Of a DNA stretch of 62,432 bases, positions 1 through 8,012 are shown one piece after another. Below the pieces are notes generated by a model, which was not told the DNA's origin, made no database searches, and saw only the letters and a list, made by a program, of their open reading frames with translations. The first letter of the stretch is position 1, and each line of letters opens with the position of its first letter. The position numbers and the translations under genes are program-made. Source of the stretch: JBPRGG01 sp051418075 (lineage in GTDB: Bacteria > Bacteroidota > Bacteroidia > Cytophagales > Cyclobacteriaceae); contig JBPRGG010000180.1 in assembly GCA_051418075.1 (NCBI GenBank), positions 1 through 62,432 of the forward strand, given 5' to 3'.

Positions 1-107
1 CTGAACGTACAGTCTTTAGATATCTAAATATTGTAAGAGATCTACATTTTAATAAGGATTTAAGATATTCTTATGAACTAAATAGCTATATTTTAGAACA
101 AAAATAA
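1..107 (+). CDS. 3' end of an unidentified protein (partial)
   Basis: Reading from base 3, one frame stays open for 34 codons and ends in TAA at 105-107; the other two forward frames carry stops in the first 30 bases. The residues are rich in Tyr, Asn, Leu and Arg and show no motif I recognise. The gene would begin to the left of the window. Because only 34 codons are visible and the region is very AT-rich, this could be chance. I infer a gene end mainly because an AT-rich leader and a new plus-strand gene start shortly afterwards. Confidence 0.35.
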   Translation, partial: ERTVFRYLNIVRDLHFNKDLRYSYELNSYILEQK

Positions 108-186
108 TTATCATTGAACAAAATAATAATAAATTAACAATAAATGACTACTCCTGTCAGTATCGTTAATTAATTTTACTAAATAA

Positions 187-219
187 AATAAATTTTCAAT
201 TTTTAATAAATTTTCAATT
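187..219 (+). repeat. 15-nt direct repeat abutting a start codon
   Basis: AATAAATTTTCAATT occurs at 187-201 and again at 205-219, three bases apart, the second copy ending immediately before the ATG at 220. It forms the whole proximal leader of the lipoprotein gene. It could be a slippage product in AT-rich DNA or a duplicated leader element. Confidence 0.6.
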
Positions 220-1443
220 ATGAAAAAGATAATTTTTACACCATTTTATTTAGTTTTATTTGTTGTAATCAGCTTATTGATTACAAGATGTAATCAAATT
301 GAGAATGTAGCCCCGGCTTCGCAAAATCATACATTTAATGTGGATTCTCCTCGAGACAAAATATTAAATAGCATTAGCAAAAAAGTTGCATTAGCTTTAA
401 AAGACAAAGTTGTAAGAGATTTTATAAATTAGTTTTGGAGATTTTTATTTGCTAAATCAACTAATGCAAGAACAACCTCAAAAATTAGTTTAAGCGAATT
501 TATTGATTCAGTTAATACTTATTTGCCATTATTACAGATATCTATTCCGGAACTTCCTGAAATAAATGCAAATGAATGGAATACAGAGGAGCATATTCCT
601 TTGGTAGCATATGGCGCTACAGATGAATCAACTGAAATTTACTCATTTAATTCTAAAGGAGAACAAATAATATTAAATAAAAATATTGTTCCAGAGAATT
701 TAGTTGTAGTTATTAGTGAAAATGAAAGACTAAAAGCATTTCAAAAGACTAAAACTTCTGGAAGATTAAAAAGGGTTGAAGAATGTCCTCAACTTGCATC
801 AATCGAACCTTATTATAGCACATCACAATATGATTATTACAACATTACTGATTTGAATTATTGCTATCCTACTGAACCACCATACGATCCTCCTTCTCCT
901 CCACCTTCTGGAAGTACAGCTTGTGATAGAGATAGAAAAAACACAAAAGATGAATTAAACAAGATGAAATTTACTAGTATGACAGCATATAAAGCGGCTA
1001 ATGAGGGTTGGTTTGATAGTAGACTTGAAATGCAAGTAACTATATTTTTTGGTACTAAAGCTGGTGAAATTAGTAAAGTAACAAAATATTTTACAGGTAA
1101 GGAACATGAATTTAAAAATTGTGGTTTATTTAATTGTAATCCAGAGTGGTTTGAAATGTATTTTGAGGTGATTACTTGGGACAGATCTAAATATGGCGAT
1201 ATTATGCTATATTCCTGGATAGAAAGAGATGGAGGAGAAGAAACAAACCATAGTGCAGAATTTACTTCGAACTATAAAAATGATGATAATACGACAACAT
1301 CAACTAAACACTCCGTGAGTTATAAAATTAAGGATGAAGACGATTTATTAGGTGAATCAATTGTTGAGTATTGTGATAATACTGATGGTGAAGGTTATTT
1401 GTACAAACCTGGTGATATTGAATTTTATGTCAGACAAAAGTAA
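220..1443 (+). pseudogene. Lipoprotein gene with two compensating frameshifts
   Basis: The start at 220 gives a hydrophobic signal segment ending in a lipobox-like TRC, then a Lys-rich helix; the frame closes at TAG 430-432. The same frame resumes and runs to TAA 1441-1443. Between about 430 and 483 the plus-one frame instead reads SFGDFYLLNQLMQEQPQK, which fits the segment expected between the N-terminal helix and the LPLLQISIPEL region in an exported Bacteroidota protein family I recall. An extra base near 425-431 and a missing A in the run at 480-484 would restore about 408 residues. The middle region (IPLVA, then VVVISENER) is otherwise intact, followed by a Pro-rich linker. It may be a decaying gene, or the indels may be sequencing errors near a contig edge. 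Function is unknown; the product would be a surface or secreted lipoprotein. The next gene overlaps its 3' end. Confidence 0.6.
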
Positions 1444-2161
1444 AAAATATTTAAGATTAAATGTTAGGAGAAATATTGTTCTCCTAACTCTGTTATTATT
1501 ATTTAGTAATCTGTCTTGGGGGCAGAATATTCATATTAGCCCTACCTTTGGATTTAATTATTCCAATTATTGGGGTGATATTATGGTTATTGATTCTATT
1601 AATTTGGAAATTCAGGAAGGGACAGAGAATAATCCAATCATTGGGGTTCTTTTAGAATATAACCTGAACAAAATTATTTCTTTAAATTCGAGTTTGAATT
1701 ATTTTGCCAATTATTCCTCTTACTTAATTTATAACAATCAAGAAAATTGTAAATTTTGCCCTGTAATTAAAGCTAGATCAATAGCTCATCCTACTGTTGA
1801 ATTAAACTTAACTCCTGCTATTACAATTCCAATATTTAAGTCATTATTATTTAAAGGATTCATAGGTGCATCTTTAAATCTTCAATTTAGTAGAAATGAA
1901 CCAAATTACTTTGACAATAGACACCCTGGTGTATCGGAAGTAGTAAATAATTTAGATAATATTATTAATCCTTTAAGTATTAATCTTGCTTATGGATTTT
2001 TATTTGAGTATAAAAAGTTCATGTTTATTGTAAGATTTCAATCCAACAGGGGAAATTCTTTTACAGAAAAAATTGAAATTTTTAATAATTCTTATAAATC
2101 TAATTTTAAGGCTTCATACTTATCTTTTTCTTTAGGTTATAGACTTTTGGAATTTGACTAA
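1427..2161 (+). CDS. Outer-membrane beta-barrel protein (PorT-like fold), unknown function
   Basis: I chose the ATG at 1427 because it is followed by a basic stretch, a hydrophobic helix and a signal-peptidase site ending SWGQ; an upstream in-frame start at 1352 would put a second hydrophobic stretch before it. The mature part (about 210 residues) alternates polar and hydrophobic residues with many Asn, Tyr and Phe, and ends in an aromatic-rich strand (LSFSLGYRLLEF), as expected for an 8-10-strand barrel. It overlaps the stop of the preceding lipoprotein gene by 17 bases, so the two are probably co-transcribed and may form an outer-membrane pair. Base composition is very AT-rich, like the lipoprotein. 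No substrate or partner can be deduced. Confidence 0.7.
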   Translation: MSDKSKKYLRLNVRRNIVLLTLLLLFSNLSWGQNIHISPTFGFNYSNYWGDIMVIDSINLEIQEGTENNPIIGVLLEYNLNKIISLNSSLNYFANYSSYLIYNNQENCKFCPVIKARSIAHPTVELNLTPAITIPIFKSLLFKGFIGASLNLQFSRNEPNYFDNRHPGVSEVVNNLDNIINPLSINLAYGFLFEYKKFMFIVRFQSNRGNSFTEKIEIFNNSYKSNFKASYLSFSLGYRLLEFD

Positions 2162-2188
2162 TCATTATATTATTATATTAATACTTAT

Positions 2189-2574
2189 TTATGATCTGTA
2201 ATAACACGAAACACAACACAGACCTATATGCAATGCCGGTTTCTGTGCTTTTAAAATATATAGAAGTAGCCGAAACCTTGATGATATTTGGTCAATACTA
2301 CAATTATTTCCGGCACAGCATATAGCTTTATTTTGGTTAAGGGCAACAGAATAAACCTGATTTACACTGAAATAATTTGCTAATCGTAATGCCAGAACAG
2401 TCGAAGGAATATATTTCCCAAGTTCAATTGAATTAATTGTTTGTCGTGAGACATCAATTCCTGTGCTAATTCGGCTTGAGTCCAATTTCTTTTTGCTCTC
2501 TCAACAGCAATTATTATAATGAATGAATAAGACCAAAATTTTGTGAGAAGTATGCCTTTAATTTTAAAGAACAT
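2189..2574 (-). pseudogene. XRE-family helix-turn-helix regulator, frameshifted
   Basis: On the minus strand one frame reads ERAKRNWTQAELAQEL and a second, overlapping frame continues VSRQTINSIELGKYIPSTVL, together the classic short XRE repressor of about 67 residues. The break lies near 2463-2467, where restoring one G (TTGATGTC to TTGGATGTC) would join the halves as ELDVSRQT. After the fifth helix the second frame carries about 50 residues unlike the usual short acidic tail, so the 3' end may be damaged too. The sequence before VERAKRNW is unusual as well. It lies in the AT-rich left part beside another frameshifted gene. Probably a relic; a sequencing indel is the alternative. Confidence 0.65.
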
Positions 2575-2615
2575 ATTTGACTGTTAATCAACTACATAGC
2601 CGATAATAAACGGTT

Positions 2616-2627
2616 ATAATCGATTAT
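2616..2627. promoter_or_regulatory. 12-bp perfect palindrome upstream of ssb
   Basis: ATAATCGATTAT is a perfect palindrome between the relic XRE gene (minus) and ssb (plus). Its position between divergent genes fits an operator, possibly once bound by the XRE protein. A -7-like box TTACTTTG lies at 2675-2682. No binding protein can be named. Confidence 0.25.
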
Positions 2628-2735
2628 TTCCGTCTGTATCCGTTTTAAATCCGACTCCTTTTATTCAGCTGCTTTTACTTTGTATCATCGATGTTTACGC
2701 ATCACCTATTTAGTTTTAACAAAAAGTATATTATT

Positions 2736-3077
2736 ATGAATTCTTTAAGAAACAAAGTACAACTGATTGGTCATCTAGGTACAGATCCTGAACTGAAAAC
2801 ATTAAAGGACAAACGTAAAAGAGTTACTTTTTCCATGGCCACTAATGAAGTTTATAAAAATGCTGCTGGTGAAAAAGTAACCGAAACACAATGGCACAAT
2901 ATCACGATTTGGGGTAAAACTGCTGAAATTGCGGGTAAATACCTGGCCAAAGGAAAGGAAGTGGCATTAACCGGTAAACTAACTCATCGAATATATGAAG
3001 ATAAAAAAGGAGTTAAGAAATTCTTTTCAGAGGTAGTGGTTTCAGATTTTGTAATGCTGGGTAAAAAAGGTGATTAG
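2736..3077 (+). CDS. ssb: Single-stranded DNA-binding protein (short form)
   Basis: The ATG at 2736 starts the canonical SSB N-terminus (MNSLRNKVQLIGHLGTDPEL); an upstream in-frame start would add 15 unrelated residues. The 113 residues form one OB fold: RVTFSMATNEVYKN, then TQWHNITIWGKTAEIAGKYLAKGKEVALTGKL, then a final strand. The product binds single-stranded DNA, normally as a tetramer, in replication, repair or recombination. The protein stops right after the OB fold and lacks the disordered tail and acidic tip (DDDLPF-like) by which the housekeeping SSB recruits partners. It is therefore probably a paralogue used in repair or uptake, with the main ssb elsewhere. A hairpin follows the stop. 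Confidence 0.93.
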   Translation: MNSLRNKVQLIGHLGTDPELKTLKDKRKRVTFSMATNEVYKNAAGEKVTETQWHNITIWGKTAEIAGKYLAKGKEVALTGKLTHRIYEDKKGVKKFFSEVVVSDFVMLGKKGD

Positions 3078-3088
3078 GTTTTTAAATT

Positions 3089-3114
3089 CATCAGGGGGAT
3101 TTTTTCCCCTGATG
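3089..3114. terminator. Bidirectional terminator between ssb and ferritin
   Basis: CATCAGGGG (3089-3097) pairs with CCCCTGATG (3106-3114) around an 8-base T-rich loop. It lies between two convergent stops (ssb at 3077, ferritin at 3132), with A/T-rich flanks on both sides, so it may serve both transcripts. Confidence 0.6.
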
Positions 3115-3131
3115 GTTTAAAGATTTTTGAT

Positions 3132-3683
3132 TTAGGCCTCCACTGCTGGTGAAGTGATGCCGGGATCATTTTCCAGTTTTCCTATTTCCTGATCAATGGT
3201 CCAGAGTCCCATGCCTTCTTCACCGATCAGTTCAAACAATTCCAGGGCCCGGCGACCCAGGGTTTCTTCTTCCCTTTGTTCTACCACATACCATTGCATA
3301 AAACTAAAAGTGGTGAAATCTTTAATTGTAAAGCAATGGTCCACAATGCGGTGGATCGACTTAGTTACCTCGATTTCATGTACCAGTATTTTTTCAAATA
3401 TTTCCCGCAGAGATTGGAAATGGTGCTGGATATTGGTAAACTCCGGCTGCAGTGCATGTCCTCCGGCATCATTGATGTACCGGAATAATTTTAACATATG
3501 CATTCTTTCTTCTTCAGAATGTCCATAGAGAAATCTGGCGGAATTGGCAAAGCCTTTCTTGTCACACCAGGAAGCCATGGATAAATAGGCAGCGGAAGAC
3601 GCACCTTCCATTTTGATCTGCTTGTTCAACAATTGTTCTGTTTCTTCGGTAATTGAGCGTTTTAAGGTGATAATCTCATTCAT
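3132..3683 (-). CDS. ftnA: Ferritin (non-haem, bacterial FtnA type)
   Basis: The 183-residue protein has the ferritin four-helix bundle and ferroxidase ligands matching FtnA: E26, Y33, E59 and H62 (SEEERMHML), E103, and the helix-four motif YVVEQREEE (E135, Q136, E139). Ferritins assemble as 24-mers, oxidise Fe(II) and store the ferric mineral in the cytoplasm. Length is close to the usual 165-180 residues, with a short extra C-terminal tail. It lies downstream of aconitase on the same strand, but a hairpin terminator separates them, so co-transcription is unlikely. The pairing with an iron-sulfur enzyme is suggestive, though no Fur-like box was recognised. Confidence 0.95.
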   Translation of the reverse strand: MNEIITLKRSITEETEQLLNKQIKMEGASSAAYLSMASWCDKKGFANSARFLYGHSEEERMHMLKLFRYINDAGGHALQPEFTNIQHHFQSLREIFEKILVHEIEVTKSIHRIVDHCFTIKDFTTFSFMQWYVVEQREEETLGRRALELFELIGEEGMGLWTIDQEIGKLENDPGITSPAVEA

Positions 3684-3718
3684 GGTCTGATTTTTTAGAG
3701 GTTAGATAATGTTAAATG

Positions 3719-3743
3719 AAGGATGGCAAGACTAGCCATCCTT
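3719..3743 (-). terminator. Rho-independent-like terminator after aconitase
   Basis: On the minus strand AAGGATGGC and GCCATCCTT form a perfect 9-bp stem around a 7-base loop, followed by a moderately T-rich CATTTAACATT. It begins 20 bases after the aconitase stop and lies before the ferritin start, so it probably ends the aconitase transcript. Confidence 0.55.
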
Positions 3744-3762
3744 TTAAAATTTAAAAATTATT

Positions 3763-6033
3763 TTAATTGCTTTTCTCTTTTTTCTTGATCAGGTTCAAAG
3801 CTGAACCAGCTTTGAACCATTCTATTTGTGTTTCATTATAGGTATGATTCACTTTTATTGCTTCTTTACTGCCGTCATTATGATTGATAACCACTTTAAG
3901 GGGTTTGCCGGGGGAGAAATCATGCATATCTATAACATCCAGCATATCATCTTCCATTATTTTATCATAATCTGCCGGATCATCAAAGGTAAGGGCCAGC
4001 ATTCCCTGTTTTTTCAGGTTTGTTTCATGTATCCGGGCAAATGATTTAACCAGTACTACTTTTACACCCAGATGCCGGGGTTCCATTGCGGCATGTTCCC
4101 GGGAAGAACCTTCACCGTAGTTATCATCACCTACCACAATAGTACCTATTCCCTTGCTTTTGTAATCACGCGCTGTGGCTGGAACTTCTCCATATTGTCC
4201 GTTTAGTTGATTTTTTACTTTATTGGTAGCCCCATTAAATGCATTTATAGCACCAATAAACATATTGTTTGATATATTGTCCAAATGCCCCCTGTATTTC
4301 AGCCAGGGACCAGCCATGGAAATATGGTCGGTGGTGCATTTGCCCTGCGCTTTCAATAAGAGTCTTAACCCAGTGATGTCCTGACCATTCCATCCCTCAA
4401 ACGGGGAAAGAAGCTGCAAACGATTAGAATCCGGATGAACCACCACTTCTACCTGCTCTCCATTTTCAGCCGGGGGCTGATAACCTGCATCTTCTACGGC
4501 AAATCCATTCAGCGGCAGCTCGATGCCTTTGGGTTCATCCAGCATGACTTCTTTACCTTCCTTATTAAGCAGTTTATCCTTTAATGGATTGAACGTGAGT
4601 TTTCCGGCTATGGCCAGGGCTGTCACTAACTCAGGTGAGGCCACAAAGGCATGCGTATTGGGATTGCCATCATTTCTTTTGGCAAAATTCCTGTTGAATG
4701 ATGTAATAATGCTGTTTTTTCGGTCCGGATCATTGGTATGACGAGCCCATTGGCCGATACAAGGCCCGCAGGCATTGGCTAATACCACTCCGCCCATATG
4801 ATCAAAAATTTTCAGTAATCCATCTCTTTCAGCCGTATAGCGAACCTGTTCTGAACCCGGCGTAATGGTGAATTCGGACATAGCCTTTAGTTTTTTGTCT
4901 ACTGCTTGTTTGGCTACAGAGGCCGATCGGGTCATATCTTCATAGGATGAATTGGTACAGGAGCCAATTAATCCCACTTCCAGTTCTTCTGGCCAGCCAT
5001 GATCTTTTACTACCTGGGCAAATTTGGAGAGGGGCCAGGCAGCATCTGGCGTGAAAGGTCCGTTAATGTGTGGCTCTAATTCAGATAAATTGATTTCTAT
5101 GACCTGGTCATAATACTTTTCCGGGTTCTGGTAAACCTCCTGGTCCGCTCTCAGATGTTCTTTTACTTTTTCAGCTTCAGCTGCTACATCTGCTCTATTA
5201 GTTTGCTCCAGGTAATCTTTCATTTTATCACTGTAAGGAAATACTGAGGTAGTAGCACCGATTTCAGCCCCCATATTGCAAATAGTACCTTTTCCCGTAC
5301 AGCTAATGGCATCCGCACCATCTCCGAAATATTCTACTATTGCGCCTGTTCCACCTTTAACGGTCAGGATACCGGCAACTTTCAATATCACATCTTTGGC
5401 TGAAGTCCAGCCACTTAACATTCCGGTGAGTTTCACGCCAATCAATTTGGGGAATTTTAACTCCCAGGGCATTCCAGCCATTACATCTACTGCATCAGCT
5501 CCTCCAACACCTATAGCTACCATACCTAATCCTCCTGCATTTGGCGTATGAGAATCAGTGCCTATCATCATGCCCCCGGGAAAAGCATAATTTTCCAGTA
5601 CTACCTGGTGGATAATTCCTGCTCCAGGTTTCCAGAAGCCAATGCCATATTTATTAGATACCGAGGAAAGGAAATCAAATACTTCCTTGTTATTCTGAAT
5701 AGATTTTTTCAGATCGGAAGCTGCTCCTGTTTCAGCCAGGATCAGGTGATCGCAATGTACAGTGGAGGGAACGGCAGCTTTTGACTTACCAGCCTGCATA
5801 AATTGCAATAAGGCCATTTGGGCCGTAGCATCCTGCATAGCTACCCTGTCGGGAGAAAAATTGACGTAGGATTTGCCTCTTTCATAGGGTGTATTGGCCA
5901 AACCTTCATAAAGATGGCTGTAAAGTATTTTTTCAGTCAATGAAAGTGGTCTGCCTAAAGCTTTTCTGGCAGCATTTACTCGCTGTTGTAGGCTGGAGTA
6001 GACCGCCTTAATCATATCTATATCAAATGCCAT
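3763..6033 (-). CDS. acn: Aconitate hydratase (mitochondrial-type)
   Basis: The 756-residue protein isomerises citrate to isocitrate through cis-aconitate in the TCA cycle. The three [4Fe-4S] ligands are visible: C359 in GSCTNSSYED, and C422 and C425 in ANACGPCIGQW. The N-terminal half carries VPSTVHCDHLI and GTDSHTPNAGGLG; the C-terminal swivel domain carries the conserved YGEGSSREHAA. Length matches the mitochondrial-type aconitase common in Bacteroidota rather than the roughly 900-residue AcnA. It is divergent from the act-cta operon across a gap with several inverted repeats; a perfect TAACTTTG box on its strand lies about 80 bases upstream. A hairpin terminator follows. Confidence 0.97.
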   Translation of the reverse strand: MAFDIDMIKAVYSSLQQRVNAARKALGRPLSLTEKILYSHLYEGLANTPYERGKSYVNFSPDRVAMQDATAQMALLQFMQAGKSKAAVPSTVHCDHLILAETGAASDLKKSIQNNKEVFDFLSSVSNKYGIGFWKPGAGIIHQVVLENYAFPGGMMIGTDSHTPNAGGLGMVAIGVGGADAVDVMAGMPWELKFPKLIGVKLTGMLSGWTSAKDVILKVAGILTVKGGTGAIVEYFGDGADAISCTGKGTICNMGAEIGATTSVFPYSDKMKDYLEQTNRADVAAEAEKVKEHLRADQEVYQNPEKYYDQVIEINLSELEPHINGPFTPDAAWPLSKFAQVVKDHGWPEELEVGLIGSCTNSSYEDMTRSASVAKQAVDKKLKAMSEFTITPGSEQVRYTAERDGLLKIFDHMGGVVLANACGPCIGQWARHTNDPDRKNSIITSFNRNFAKRNDGNPNTHAFVASPELVTALAIAGKLTFNPLKDKLLNKEGKEVMLDEPKGIELPLNGFAVEDAGYQPPAENGEQVEVVVHPDSNRLQLLSPFEGWNGQDITGLRLLLKAQGKCTTDHISMAGPWLKYRGHLDNISNNMFIGAINAFNGATNKVKNQLNGQYGEVPATARDYKSKGIGTIVVGDDNYGEGSSREHAAMEPRHLGVKVVLVKSFARIHETNLKKQGMLALTFDDPADYDKIMEDDMLDVIDMHDFSPGKPLKVVINHNDGSKEAIKVNHTYNETQIEWFKAGSALNLIKKKEKSN

Positions 6034-6110
6034 AAGTTAAAAATGAGTTTAATGATTCAAAACAATTTATCTAGAAAAAAAGATATCCATATAAACTTAT
6101 ATTTGCTGAA

Positions 6111-6145
6111 CAAAGTTACAAACTTTGCTTAATTAAAAAAGCCAA
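6111..6145 (-). promoter_or_regulatory. Candidate aconitase promoter overlapped by a palindrome
   Basis: Read on the minus strand, bases 6118-6111 are TAACTTTG, a perfect match to the Bacteroidota -7 consensus TAnnTTTG, with a TTG at 6145-6143 about 24 bases further upstream. The box lies about 78 bases before the aconitase start. The same bases form half of the perfect inverted repeat CAAAGTT-ACA-AACTTTG (6111-6127), so a dimeric regulator bound there would occlude the promoter. Confidence 0.45.
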
Positions 6146-6153
6146 TAATGTAG

Positions 6154-6178
6154 CTGTCAAAAACAAAAAGTTTGACAG
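6154..6178. promoter_or_regulatory. Inverted repeat CTGTCAAA-N9-TTTGACAG
   Basis: CTGTCAAA (6154-6161) and TTTGACAG (6171-6178) are perfect 8-bp inverted repeats with a 9-base spacer in the divergent acn/act gap. A related AAGTTTGTCAAA follows near 6210. There is no T-tract or nearby gene end, so I read it as an operator rather than a terminator. The bound factor is unknown. Confidence 0.4.
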
Positions 6179-6527
6179 GGTAATTTTTAATGATAGATTT
6201 TAAACAGTTAAAGTTTGTCAAAAAAAATGCTTTTTGGTCGTTAAAATTTGAAAAATATGAGCTAAAAATAAAAAAAATAAATTTTTACGGGTTATTTTAC
6301 TTTTTTAATAGTAAATAATCAGAATAAATATTTATTTTTGCCACCGATTAATTAAAAAAATAATTACTAAAAGTTTGTTCTTTGGTTAAAATAATTGCCC
6401 AATAATATTCCTTATTTTTAATAAAAGAGCATTTTTAATAAAACTTATTTGGCAAGTTTATAGAATAAAACGCTAAATTTTCTAATGTTTTAATGCTCAA
6501 TATGCATTAAAAATAAAATGATAAAAA

Positions 6528-6535
6528 TAAATTTG
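6528..6535 (+). promoter_or_regulatory. Candidate -7 element for the act operon
   Basis: TAAATTTG matches TAnnTTTG exactly and lies 83 bases before the actA ATG, giving a leader of about 75 bases. No TTG-type -33 element sits at the ideal distance, so this is tentative. Confidence 0.3.
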
Positions 6536-6618
6536 GAAATTGGGCTTTGAATTATAGTTTTGTACTGGCTTTTTCCAAGTTTATTAATATGAATATATTG
6601 TGTATAATTAAAAATTAT

Positions 6619-7968
6619 ATGTTCAAAAGTTTACCACAACTAATCTTCAAATCTTTTCAATCCTTACTTATCATATTGGCTGTTAGCGCTTTATTTATAA
6701 GTGAAATAGCTGCTCAGGATGTAAATGATACTACTGCTCAGCAGGAAACTGCTGAACCTGCTTCTGAACAGGCTGCTGCTCCTGATGATGGTATTCCTGT
6801 GACAGATCAGGCCATTTCTCAGGGCCAGACATTATTTGAAAATAATTGTACTGTATGTCACCAGGTTCATCAGCAATTAGTAGGACCGGCTCTGGCCGAT
6901 GTAACCCAAAGGAGACCATTACCCTGGTTAATCTCTTTTATTAAGAACTCCCAAAAGGTTATCCAAAGTGGTGATGACTACGCTGTAGAACTCTATAATC
7001 AATACAATAAGGTATTAATGCCTTCTTTTGATTTTAGTGATGAAGAGGTTTTAAATATTCTGGCTTATATCAAGCAACAGTCGGAAGCAGCACCCGCCAC
7101 TGCAGAAGCTGAACCTGGTCAGGCTGCTGACGGAACTGCCGGTACTGCCACAACCACTGGCCTGCCTACCCAGTATCTGAATATTATCCTGATTGGTATC
7201 CTGATTGTATTGGTACTTATTCTGGTGGTTTTAGGTCTGATCATATCTGTTCTGAGTAAATATCTAAGCCAGCGTGATGATCTGGATGAAGAAGCCAAAG
7301 ATATCGTTAAGCCCCAAACTGATTATAAAAAAATACTGGCCAGTAAACCTGTGATAGGACTGCTGGCTTTTGTTTTTGTCGCGATTGCTTTAAAGGGAGG
7401 TATTGATGAATTATTTAAAGTGGGTGTGCAGCAAGGCTATGCACCTACTCAACCTGTATGGTTTTCTCACAAGATCCATGCCGGCCAATTTCAAATAGAT
7501 TGCAACTATTGTCATTCAGGAGCTATGGAAAGCGCCAGTGCCACCATACCTTCGGTAAATATTTGTATGAATTGTCATAATCCACAAAGAGGTGGCATAT
7601 TGCAGGGAACTATCACTGGTGAGGCCGAAATTGCCAAAGTGGTTGCGGCCTATCAGAATGAAGAGCCGATAGAGTGGGTTAGAGTGCACAATTTGCCGGA
7701 CCTGTCTTATTTTAATCATGCCCAGCACGTAAATGTTGGTGGTATTGAATGTCAGACCTGTCATGGCACGGTGGAGGAAATGGATGTATTGAGCCAGTCT
7801 TCCCTGTTGACCATGGGTTGGTGTATAGATTGCCACAGGACCACAGAACTGAATGTAGAAGGTAATGCATATTACGATAAACTGGTGCAGATCCATGAGG
7901 AGGTCAGTGATTCACCTCTTACTGTGGAAGATATAGGTGGTACCGAGTGTTCAAAGTGCCATTATTAA
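6619..7968 (+). CDS. actA: Alternative complex III subunit ActA, six-haem cytochrome c
   Basis: ActA is the periplasmic multihaem subunit that passes electrons from the ACIII iron-sulfur arm towards cytochrome c or the oxidase. I prefer the ATG at 6619, which is followed by a signal peptide ending AAQD; an upstream TTG would add 24 residues. The 450 residues contain a monohaem domain (CTVCH, residues 77-81, with a later LMPSF methionine), an Ala/Glu/Pro-rich linker, two membrane helices (about 187-215 and 245-262), then five CxxCH motifs: CNYCH, CMNCH, CQTCH, CIDCH, CSKCH. The described ActA is pentahaem, so the N-terminal monohaem domain looks like an added module. First gene of a long operon; actB follows after 44 bases. 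Confidence 0.93.
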   Translation: MFKSLPQLIFKSFQSLLIILAVSALFISEIAAQDVNDTTAQQETAEPASEQAAAPDDGIPVTDQAISQGQTLFENNCTVCHQVHQQLVGPALADVTQRRPLPWLISFIKNSQKVIQSGDDYAVELYNQYNKVLMPSFDFSDEEVLNILAYIKQQSEAAPATAEAEPGQAADGTAGTATTTGLPTQYLNIILIGILIVLVLILVVLGLIISVLSKYLSQRDDLDEEAKDIVKPQTDYKKILASKPVIGLLAFVFVAIALKGGIDELFKVGVQQGYAPTQPVWFSHKIHAGQFQIDCNYCHSGAMESASATIPSVNICMNCHNPQRGGILQGTITGEAEIAKVVAAYQNEEPIEWVRVHNLPDLSYFNHAQHVNVGGIECQTCHGTVEEMDVLSQSSLLTMGWCIDCHRTTELNVEGNAYYDKLVQIHEEVSDSPLTVEDIGGTECSKCHY

Positions 7969-8012
7969 TTTAACCTTAGCTGATTTAGACTTAAATAATC
8001 TTCAAATAATTA

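Larger units (their letters stand above)
6034..6618. other. Divergent acn/act intergenic region (585 bases)
   Basis: This very AT-rich gap separates the aconitase gene (minus) from actA (plus). It holds the candidate acn promoter and palindrome, the CTGTCAAA inverted repeat, an AT palindrome at 6323-6336, two TAnnTTTG-like boxes (6333-6340 TATTTTTG and 6528-6535 TAAATTTG) and no convincing coding sequence. The length before a respiratory operon suggests substantial regulation. Confidence 0.6.

Noticed and set aside
1352..1426. N-terminal extension of the beta-barrel protein
   Set aside because: It would lie inside the preceding gene and put a second hydrophobic stretch before the obvious signal peptide that starts at 1427.
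6323..6336. 14-bp palindrome AATAAATATTTATT
   Set aside because: It is pure A/T in a very AT-rich gap, so chance is a good explanation; it is mentioned only in the region entry.
7516..7896. 126-codon frame antisense to actA
   Set aside because: It lies fully opposite the haem-binding region of actA, where the forward frame has six CxxCH motifs; a shadow frame.
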